8,584 nucleotides of DNA from Thermoleophilaceae bacterium. Lineage in GTDB: Bacteria > Actinomycetota > Thermoleophilia > Solirubrobacterales > Thermoleophilaceae. Of the stretch, positions 1 to 4,756 are shown one piece after another. The notes beneath the pieces were generated by a model. That model searched no databases and was not told where the DNA came from. It worked only from the letters and a program-made list of their open reading frames with translations. Within the stretch, counting starts at the first letter, position 1. Every line of letters begins with the position of its first letter. Position numbers and translations under genes: made by a program. The DNA is taken from assembly GCA_013695855.1 (NCBI GenBank), contig JACCZR010000035.1, positions 1 through 8,584 of the forward strand, in the 5' to 3' direction.

Positions 1-449
1 GCGCCGGCCAGCCCCGCGTAGAGCGCCAGCGCGGCGGGCTCGTAGTCGCTGTGCGCGGAGTCGGCCGTGCCGTCGAGCGTGGCCGCCAGGAAGGCGAGGC
101 CCGCCGCGGTCAGCGCCACGCCGATCCACTCGCGGCGGGTGACCGTGAAGCCGAACAGCCGGTCGGCCACCACGGTGAGCAGCACCAGGCCGCCGGCGAT
201 CACCGACTGCACGAGCGAGATCGGGGCCAGCGACAGCGCGGCCACGTGGAATCCCCACGAGCCCATGGCCACGAGGATGCCGAGCGTGTACCAGGGTGAG
301 CGAAACAGCGCGATCGAGCTGCTGATCGGCCGGCGCGCCTCGACGGGTGGGGAGTCGACGGCGCCGCGATGCTTGTAGAGGAAGCCGAGAATCGAGGTAA
401 AGGCCGTAAGGAGGGCCATCACGAGACCCACCTGGACCGAGAGCGTCAT
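1..449 (-). CDS. DMT-superfamily (EamA/NIPA-like) membrane transporter, C-terminus cut by window edge
   Basis: The first 149 residues of an integral membrane protein are visible, and the frame stays open to the left edge. Hydrophobic segments lie at about residues 4-26, 55-73, 78-96 and 107-124, with a fifth beginning near 138. The KHRGA motif after the first helix and the APISLVQSVIAGG stretch at 76-87 resemble actinobacterial members of the drug/metabolite transporter superfamily, including the NIPA-like branch. That family usually has 9-10 helices and about 280-300 residues, so roughly half is missing here. The ATG start at 447-449 overlaps the TGA stop of the upstream Nudix gene (ATGA), so the two are very probably co-transcribed and translationally coupled. 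The substrate cannot be told from sequence: metal ions, amino acids and metabolites are all possible. The family call is fairly sure, the subfamily is not. Confidence 0.75.
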   Translation of the reverse strand, partial: MTLSVQVGLVMALLTAFTSILGFLYKHRGAVDSPPVEARRPISSSIALFRSPWYTLGILVAMGSWGFHVAALSLAPISLVQSVIAGGLVLLTVVADRLFGFTVTRREWIGVALTAAGLAFLAATLDGTADSAHSDYEPAALALYAGLAG

Positions 450-1075
450 CCCGCGCCCGCCTCGTCGTAGCCCTGTTCGCCGGGCATGAGCACCTGGGCC
501 ACGCCTCCCTCGAGCACCACGCGCGGCTCGACGGGAAGCACCTTGCGCTCGCGCGCCGCCTGTAGCGCATCCTCCACCGAGCCGTGCTCGGCCAGCTGCT
601 CGAGGTGCTTGATCGTCGGGAAGACCAGCGTGAGCTCCTCACGGGCGCCCGCATCGAGTGCGTCCTGGGGGCGCAGCCAGCGGAAGTCCACGCACTCGGC
701 ACCGTCCACCTCGGGCTCGGCTCCCTCGGCCGCGCTCGCCACGAAGAAGTGGGTGTCGAACCGCACCTTCACCTGGGCGGGGGTGATCCAGCGCGACCAG
801 CGCAGCAGCTCGCTGTCGTCGGGCAGCTCGATGCCTGCCTCCTCGCCCAGCTCGCGGCGCGCCGTGGCCAGCTCATCGGAGTCGCCTTCGCTGAGCGAGC
901 CGCCCGGGAAGACCCAGGCGCCGCCCATGAAGCGCTGCTCGGGGTTACGCTGGACGAGCAGCACCTCGGGGCCGCCGGGAGCGTCGCGCAGGAGGATCAG
1001 CGAAGCCGCTTCGCGCGCGTCGACAACCTCACCGGCGCTGAGCTCCTCACCGGGCCCTGGGCGGTCGGCGCGCAT
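446..1075 (-). CDS. Nudix hydrolase (NUDT19/CoA-diphosphatase-like spacing)
   Basis: This 209-residue protein is a Nudix-fold hydrolase, expected to cleave a nucleoside diphosphate linked to another moiety using Mg2+. The N-terminal strands read SLILLRD and VLLVQRNP, followed by the FMGGAWVFPGG stretch (49-59) and the Nudix helix RELGEEAGI (74-82), which carries the metal-binding glutamates E75, E78 and E79. The stretch between GG (58-59) and RE is one residue longer than the textbook box GX5EX7RE. As I recall, this spacing occurs in CoA-diphosphatase and NUDT7/8/19-type members. The second half contains LTLVFPTIKHLEQL (148-161), and a tail MPGEQGYDEA ends the protein. ATG at 1075 is the only good start and the N-terminus is plausible. 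It is read divergently from rubredoxin and overlaps the downstream transporter gene by 4 bases. The substrate is unknown: CoA esters and nucleotide sugars are both possible. Confidence 0.88.
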   Translation of the reverse strand: MRADRPGPGEELSAGEVVDAREAASLILLRDAPGGPEVLLVQRNPEQRFMGGAWVFPGGSLSEGDSDELATARRELGEEAGIELPDDSELLRWSRWITPAQVKVRFDTHFFVASAAEGAEPEVDGAECVDFRWLRPQDALDAGAREELTLVFPTIKHLEQLAEHGSVEDALQAARERKVLPVEPRVVLEGGVAQVLMPGEQGYDEAGAG

Positions 1076-1117
1076 CCGGCCAGAAAGCTAGCGAGGAGGC
1101 TGTACCCTTCCCGAGCG
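1076..1117. promoter_or_regulatory. divergent promoter spacer, Nudix gene / rubredoxin
   Basis: Only 42 bases separate the two divergent start codons. On the minus strand TAGCTT (1090 down to 1085) fits the actinobacterial -10 form TAnnnT and lies 9 bases before the Nudix ATG. On the plus strand TACCCT (1103-1108) lies 9 bases before the rubredoxin ATG. That spacing would put transcription starts within a few bases of each ATG, so both mRNAs could be nearly leaderless. No convincing -35 element was found. A GAGGAGG at 1093-1099 is 18 bases from the rubredoxin ATG, too far for a normal ribosome binding site. This is inferred from pattern only. Confidence 0.35.
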
Positions 1118-1300
1118 ATGGCGGAGACAGCGACGCAGCAGCAGTGGATCTGCAGCTCCTGTGGGTTCATCTATGACCCCGAGGAGGGCGACCCCGACGG
1201 TGGCATCCCGGCGGGCACCGCCTTCGACGACATCCCGGACGACTGGTTCTGCCCGGTATGCGGGGCCCGCAAGAAGGACTTCGAGAAGTACGACGGCTGA
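1118..1300 (+). CDS. rubredoxin
   Basis: This is a 60-residue small iron protein carrying one Fe(SCys)4 centre, a one-electron carrier of the cytoplasm. The four ligands are clear: C12 and C15 in WICSSCGFIYD, and C45 and C48 in FCPVCGARKKDFE. The intervening DPEEGDPDGGIPAGTAF and the IPDDW segment are typical of classical rubredoxins, as is the length (50-60 residues). The frame is open much further upstream (back to 584), but that part is antisense to the Nudix gene and unlike any rubredoxin, so the ATG at 1118 is chosen. It has no Shine-Dalgarno sequence at the usual distance and may be leaderless. It stands alone as a plus-strand gene, with no alkane hydroxylase, rubredoxin reductase or rubrerythrin beside it in the window, so its electron partner is unknown. 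Confidence 0.96.
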   Translation: MAETATQQQWICSSCGFIYDPEEGDPDGGIPAGTAFDDIPDDWFCPVCGARKKDFEKYDG

Positions 1301-1315
1301 GCCTGGATTCAGGCT
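1300..1315. terminator. short dyad between convergent stop codons
   Basis: AGCCTG-GATT-CAGGCT is a perfect 6-base-pair inverted repeat with a 4-base loop. It spans exactly from the last base of the rubredoxin TGA to inside the TAG stop of the opposing coiled-coil gene, so it could serve both directions. There is no T-run on either side, so if it terminates transcription it is not a classic intrinsic terminator. A second GC-rich dyad follows at 1326-1350. Confidence 0.35.
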
Positions 1316-1610
1316 AGGCGGGCTCCGGTCCCGGGTCTGAGCCCGGACCGCTGCCGTTTGGCCCGAAGTAACGGTTGAGCGTCTCGTTCCAGCGACGCTC
1401 ATGCTTCGCGAGCGTCGCCTGCCAGCGCCTATCGCTGCGCTCCATGGCCTTGTCGAAGCGCAGCAGCAACTCGTGCATGAACAGCCGGTTCTCTTCGAGC
1501 GCGGTGCGGTTCAGGTCGAGAGCCTCTCGGGTCTCACGCATGATCTCGTTGCCCTCAGCGAGGCGGGCGTCGATCCGGCGCATCCACTCAGACTCGTTCA
1601 CGTCGCCCAT
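1314..1610 (-). CDS. small coiled-coil protein of unknown function
   Basis: A 98-residue, highly charged, helical protein with no signal peptide or membrane segment. Residues 8-82 are almost entirely helix-forming and suited to a coiled coil. Near the end there is an 11-residue repeat: RRWQATLAKHE (61-71) is followed directly by RRWNETLNRYF (72-82), which suggests hendecad packing. The last 16 residues (83-98) are a flexible Gly/Pro/Ser/Asp tail. I recall similar short charged coiled-coil proteins (segments like RRIDARLAEGNEIMRE) in Thermoleophilia genomes, but no function is known to me. The ATG at 1610 is used; a GTG at the fourth codon is an alternative. It converges on rubredoxin and lies 36 bases downstream of the VOC-fragment gene, so it may share that gene's transcript. 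It is probably real, given its residue pattern and clean fit between neighbours. Confidence 0.7.
   Translation of the reverse strand: MGDVNESEWMRRIDARLAEGNEIMRETREALDLNRTALEENRLFMHELLLRFDKAMERSDRRWQATLAKHERRWNETLNRYFGPNGSGPGSDPGPEPA
1326..1350. repeat. GC-rich inverted repeat at the 3' end of the coiled-coil gene
   Basis: CGGTCC (1326-1331) pairs with GGACCG (1345-1350), and after one bulged base GGG (1333-1335) pairs with CCC (1342-1344). The structure lies 26 bases beyond the rubredoxin stop and inside the Gly/Pro-rich C-terminal codons of the opposing gene. It may help end rubredoxin transcription, or may only reflect repetitive Gly-Pro-Asp codons. Confidence 0.25.
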
Positions 1611-1646
1611 TCTCGCACGGCGCGTGTTACGCGAGGCCGCCGAGGG

Positions 1647-1883
1647 TTACACCTTCGGGCGGTAGGTGCCCACGCTCCAGACGTTGCCCTCGGCGTCACG
1701 GGCGGCGAACTCGTGTGAGCCGTAGTCCGTATCCCTCAGCTCGTACTCCAGCTCGGCGCCTGCTTTCTGCACGCGCTCGTACAGCGTGTCCACCGCGTCG
1801 GTGCCAGCGACGGATCCGACGGCCGCATGGCCGGGGATTTCGGACCGGCCGTCACGTACCTCGCCATAGACGTTCTGTGTCAT
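1647..1883 (-). CDS. half-length VOC/glyoxalase-family protein (N-terminal part missing)
   Basis: The 78 residues match the C-terminal half of a vicinal-oxygen-chelate (glyoxalase/bleomycin-resistance) domain: LYERVQKAGAE (34-44) followed by DTDYGSHEFAARDAEGN (51-67) and WSVGTY (69-74), the usual ending of such proteins. Family members of this kind are usually about 120-140 residues, with a first strand-helix-strand module of about 55 residues that is absent here. Upstream lies only a 43-base gap and then the end of bioA, so the missing half is not nearby in another frame. Either this is a decaying remnant or a genuine short protein that pairs with another half. The ATG at 1883 is supported by a -10-like TAGGTT six bases before it. 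It lacks the N-terminal metal ligand region, so enzyme activity on its own is doubtful. Confidence 0.65.
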   Translation of the reverse strand: MTQNVYGEVRDGRSEIPGHAAVGSVAGTDAVDTLYERVQKAGAELEYELRDTDYGSHEFAARDAEGNVWSVGTYRPKV

Positions 1884-1889
1884 GGCCGC

Positions 1890-1895
1890 AACCTA
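1890..1895 (-). promoter_or_regulatory. possible -10 box of the VOC-fragment gene
   Basis: TAGGTT on the minus strand fits TAnnnT and ends 6 bases before the ATG at 1883, which would place the transcription start at or next to the A of the start codon (a leaderless mRNA). No -35 element at a 16-18 base spacing was recognised. Inference from pattern only. Confidence 0.3.
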
Positions 1896-1926
1896 CGCTG
1901 CCGCCGGCCGGCGAGCGGGCGTACGG

Positions 1927-3231
1927 TCAAGCCGCAGCGGGCAGCGCGGTGGCGCCCGTGGCCGCGGCGATCGCCTCGGCGGTGGTGGCCACCAGGCGGC
2001 GCAGGTCCTGCTCGGACATCGACAGCGGGGGCATCAAGATCACCACGTCGCCGAGCGGGCGCACGATTGCGCCACGGCGCCTGGCATCAAGCGTGACCTG
2101 GTGCCCGATGCGCTCCTCCAACGCGAAGCCTCCGAGCTCGATGCCGACCATGAGCCCCACCTGGCGGACCTCGGTGACCGCCGGGAGCTCGGCCACCGAC
2201 TCGAGCAGCCGGGAGAGCAGGCCGATCTTCGGGCCGAGGCGCTCGAGCGTGCGCTCCTCAGCGAAGACCTCGAGGCAGGCCAGCGCCGCCGCGCAGGCCA
2301 GCGGGTTGCCGGTGTAGGTGTGGCCGTGGAAGAAGGTGCGCAGCTCTTCGTGGCGACCGAGGAAGCCCTCGTAGATCTCCTCGGTGGCCAGCGTGGCGGC
2401 CAGCGGCAGGTAGCCGCCGGTCATGCCCTTCGCCAGGCACAGGAAGTCGGGCGAGACATCCTCGTGCTCGCAGGCGAACATCTTCCCCGTGCGCCCGAAT
2501 CCCACCGCCACCTCGTCGCAGATCAACAGCACGCCGTGGCGGTCGCAGAGCTCACGCACCATGCGCAGGTAGCCGGGCGGGTGGACCAGCATCCCCGCCG
2601 CGCCCTGCACGAGCGGCTCGACGATGACCGCCGCCACCTCGTCGCCGTGCTCGGCCAGCAGGCGCTCCATGTCGGCGGCGTCGCCGGGCTCGGCCTGCAG
2701 CGTGTCGAACAGCAGCGGCCGGTAGAGCGAGTGGAACAGCTCGATGCCGCCCACCGAAACCGAGCCGACGGTGTCGCCGTGATAGGCGTCGCGCAGGGAG
2801 ATGAACTTCGTGCGGCGCTCGTCGCCACGCTGGCGCCACCACTGGAAGGCCATCTTCAACGCGATCTCCGTGGCCGTTGAGCCGTTGTCGGAGTAGAAGA
2901 CCCGTGTAAGCCCCGGCGGTGACAGGTCCACCAGCTTTCGCGCCAGCTTGATCGCCGGGGGGTGACTGAGGCCGAGCATGGTCGAGTGCGCCACGCGCTC
3001 GAGCTGGTCGCGCACCGCTGAGTCGATGCGCGGATGGCGGTGGCCGTGAACGTTGCACCACAGCGAGGAGACGCCATCGAGGTAGCGCCGTCCCTCGGTG
3101 TCGACCAGCTCCGAGCCCTGCGCGCGCTCCACGATCAGGGGCTGCTCTGCCTCCCAGCCCAGCTGCTGGGTGAAGGGGTGCCACAGGCACTCACGGTCGT
3201 CTCGTACGAGCGCTGCGTGCCCGGATTCCAC
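1927..3231 (-). CDS. bioA: adenosylmethionine-8-amino-7-oxononanoate aminotransferase (DAPA synthase)
   Basis: This enzyme transfers the amino group of SAM to 8-amino-7-oxononanoate (KAPA), giving 7,8-diaminononanoate, using pyridoxal phosphate. The 434 residues match the family length. The BioA hallmark WHPFTQ is at 17-22. Other landmarks are SLWCNVHGHRHP (56-67), SDNGSTATE (114-122, phosphate binding), DAYHGDT (148-154), the cofactor aspartate D239 in ICDEVAVGFGRTG, the Schiff-base lysine K268 in LCLAKGMTGGYLPLAAT, and HGHTYTGNPLACA (302-314). The start is GTG at 3231: it lies just 16 codons before WHPFTQ, and there is no ATG upstream. It is transcribed separately from bioF-bioD, which lies 3.8 kb further on but on the same strand. 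The start faces the spermidine-synthase-like gene across 31 bases. No BirA- or BioR-type operator was recognised. Confidence 0.96.
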   Translation of the reverse strand: MESGHAALVRDDRECLWHPFTQQLGWEAEQPLIVERAQGSELVDTEGRRYLDGVSSLWCNVHGHRHPRIDSAVRDQLERVAHSTMLGLSHPPAIKLARKLVDLSPPGLTRVFYSDNGSTATEIALKMAFQWWRQRGDERRTKFISLRDAYHGDTVGSVSVGGIELFHSLYRPLLFDTLQAEPGDAADMERLLAEHGDEVAAVIVEPLVQGAAGMLVHPPGYLRMVRELCDRHGVLLICDEVAVGFGRTGKMFACEHEDVSPDFLCLAKGMTGGYLPLAATLATEEIYEGFLGRHEELRTFFHGHTYTGNPLACAAALACLEVFAEERTLERLGPKIGLLSRLLESVAELPAVTEVRQVGLMVGIELGGFALEERIGHQVTLDARRRGAIVRPLGDVVILMPPLSMSEQDLRRLVATTAEAIAAATGATALPAAA

Positions 3232-3262
3232 GCGCGCGACCGTAGCTAGTGTCCCGGCTGGA
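3232..3262. promoter_or_regulatory. 31-base divergent spacer, bioA / aminopropyltransferase-like gene
   Basis: The two start codons lie only 31 bases apart. The spacer holds the palindrome TAGCTA (3243-3248), and overlapping it on the plus strand TAGTGT (3247-3252), a TAnnnT -10-like box 10 bases before the ATG at 3263. Read on the minus strand, TAGCTA ends 11 bases before the bioA GTG. Any promoters must overlap each other and their -35 regions would fall inside the opposite gene. Neither start has a Shine-Dalgarno sequence, consistent with leaderless or near-leaderless mRNAs. Confidence 0.35.
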
Positions 3263-4756
3263 ATGCCGCCCCTTTCTCTGCTCGTCTTCGTGGTGGGGAC
3301 GGGGTCGCTCGGCGCCGAGATCGCGGCCGTGCGCCTGCTCAGTCCCTACTTCGGCGCATCCACCGTGGTGTGGGCGAACACCATCGGCGTGGTGTTGGTG
3401 GCCCTGTCGGTGGGCTACTGGCTGGGCGGTCGACTGGCCGACCGCCATCCCCACATGCGCGGCCTCTGCCTGCTGGCACTGGCTGCGGCGGCTTTGCTGG
3501 CGCTGGTGCCCTTCGCGGCCGACCCTCTGCTCGGCCTCGCGGTGGACGCGCTGGACTCGATCTCCGCCGGCGCCTTCTTCGGCTCCCTGGTGGCCGTTCT
3601 GGTGCTGGTGGCCGTGCCGGTGCTCCTGCTCGGTGCGGTCTCGCCCTACGCGATCCGCCTCGCGGTTTCAAGCGTGGAGGAGGCGGGCACAGTGGCCGGC
3701 CGCCTGTACGCGCTGTCGACGGCGGGGTCGCTGGTCGGGACGCTTCTCTCCGCGCTGCTGCTCATCCCGCTGATCGGCACGCGGCGCACGTTTCTCGTCT
3801 TCGCTCTGGCCATCGCCGTGATGGCGGTGCTCGGCCTCCGCCCCGCGCGGCGCTACGCCCTGGCCCCGGCCGCGATCGCCGTCCTCATCGTCCTGCCTGT
3901 GGGGACCCTGAAGGCCGAGACCAACCGCGGCCGGGTGGTCTACGAGACCGACACCGAGTACCAGTACGCCCGCGTGGTCGAGACCTCGGACGGCTCGCGC
4001 TACCTCGAGCTCAACGAGGGACAGGCGCAGCATTCGATCTACCACCCGGACTCGGTGCTCACCGACGACGTGTGGGACGGGCACCTCGTGCTGCCCTTCG
4101 CCGCACGTGATTCCGCGCCGCGTCGTGTGGCGATCCTCGGGAACGCGGCGGGGACGACCTCACGCGCCTACGAGCAGTTCTTTCCCGGCACGCGCGTTGA
4201 CGGCGTGGAGATCGATCCCGAGCTGTCGGAGATCGGACGTCGCTACTTCGGCATGGACAATCCTCAGCTGCGCCTCTTCCACGAGGACGCCCGACCCTTC
4301 CTGAGGCGTGCGAACGCGCCCTACGACGTGATCTCGGTCGACGCCTATCGCCAGCCCTACATCCCCTTCTACCTGACCACGCGCGAGTTCTTCGAGACCG
4401 TCCGCGACCGCCTCACGCCCGACGGCGTGCTGGTGGTCAACGCCGGGCACCCCGAGGGACAGGACGAGCTGGAGGAGGTGCTCACGGCCACCATGGGCGA
4501 CGTGTTCACCCACGTGCTGCGCGATCCGATCGAGCCCACGAACACGCTGATCGTGGCGTCACGGCGCCCCCTGTCGCCGAGCCGCATCCGCGCGGCGCTG
4601 CCGACCCTGCCGGCGGGCCTTCGCCGCACCGCGTCGAACGCGGCCAACCGCTTGGCGCCGCCTCTGCGCGGCGGTCGCGTGTACACCGACGACGAGGCGC
4701 CAGTGGAGTGGTTGATCGACAAGTCGATCGTGGATTACGCTTCCGGAGGCCAGTGA
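3263..4756 (+). CDS. 7-TM / spermidine-synthase-like fusion protein
   Basis: The 497 residues form two parts. The first is a membrane domain with about seven hydrophobic helices (near 5-27, 37-54, 68-86, 105-125, 147-171, 175-192 and 198-215). The second, cytoplasmic part (about 225-435) has the Rossmann fold of spermidine synthases: TEYQYARVVE (231-240), ELNEGQAQHSIYHPDSVLT (249-267), a nucleotide-binding turn ILGNAAGTTS, VEIDPEL (315-321), HEDARPFL (340-347) and YDVISVDAYRQPYIPFY (354-370). NCBI calls such proteins fused MFS/spermidine synthase. Compared with true aminopropyltransferases, the GGGDG loop is changed to GNAAGT and the usual DE-YHE region reads HPDS. Polyamine synthesis is therefore uncertain; a methyltransferase or other decarboxy-SAM/SAM use is possible. 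The frame is open back to 3098, but ATG 3263 starts right before the first helix. The stop overlaps the GTG of the next gene (GTGA). Confidence 0.85.
   Translation: MPPLSLLVFVVGTGSLGAEIAAVRLLSPYFGASTVVWANTIGVVLVALSVGYWLGGRLADRHPHMRGLCLLALAAAALLALVPFAADPLLGLAVDALDSISAGAFFGSLVAVLVLVAVPVLLLGAVSPYAIRLAVSSVEEAGTVAGRLYALSTAGSLVGTLLSALLLIPLIGTRRTFLVFALAIAVMAVLGLRPARRYALAPAAIAVLIVLPVGTLKAETNRGRVVYETDTEYQYARVVETSDGSRYLELNEGQAQHSIYHPDSVLTDDVWDGHLVLPFAARDSAPRRVAILGNAAGTTSRAYEQFFPGTRVDGVEIDPELSEIGRRYFGMDNPQLRLFHEDARPFLRRANAPYDVISVDAYRQPYIPFYLTTREFFETVRDRLTPDGVLVVNAGHPEGQDELEEVLTATMGDVFTHVLRDPIEPTNTLIVASRRPLSPSRIRAALPTLPAGLRRTASNAANRLAPPLRGGRVYTDDEAPVEWLIDKSIVDYASGGQ
4745..4749 (+). promoter_or_regulatory. 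ribosome binding site deciding the acyl-CoA synthetase start
   Basis: GGAGG lies inside the last codons of the aminopropyltransferase-like gene, 3 bases before the GTG at 4753-4755. It is the clearest Shine-Dalgarno sequence I found in the window and supports the GTG rather than the in-frame ATG at 4792, although the spacing is rather short. Confidence 0.55.

Noticed and set aside
1093..1099. GAGGAGG as the rubredoxin ribosome binding site.
   Set aside because: It ends 18 bases before the ATG at 1118, much further than a working Shine-Dalgarno spacing, and no earlier start gives a sensible rubredoxin.
584..1117. A 178-residue N-terminal extension of rubredoxin.
   Set aside because: It is antisense to the Nudix gene, has no rubredoxin-like or domain-like features, and rubredoxins normally have 50-60 residues.
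1925..1930. TTGACC on the minus strand as a -35 box for the VOC-fragment gene.
   Set aside because: The distance to the TAGGTT box is 29 bases, too long for a sigma-70-type promoter.
1882..2880. A 332-residue plus-strand frame opposite bioA.
   Set aside because: High-GC shadow of bioA third positions; its composition is His/Gln/Arg/Gly-rich and it shows no motif, while bioA motifs are intact.
3098..3262. A 55-residue extension of the spermidine-synthase-like protein.
   Set aside because: It overlaps the start of bioA, is Ser/Arg/Cys-rich, and the ATG at 3263 directly precedes the first membrane helix.
3232..3262. A BirA- or BioR-type operator in front of bioA.
   Set aside because: Nothing resembling the known BirA (TTGTAAACC-type) dyad or a BioR site could be seen in the 31-base spacer.
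3370..4110. A 246-residue plus-strand frame in another phase of the 7-TM fusion gene.
   Set aside because: Arg/Gly/Pro-rich low-complexity shadow; the overlapping frame has clear membrane helices and Rossmann motifs.
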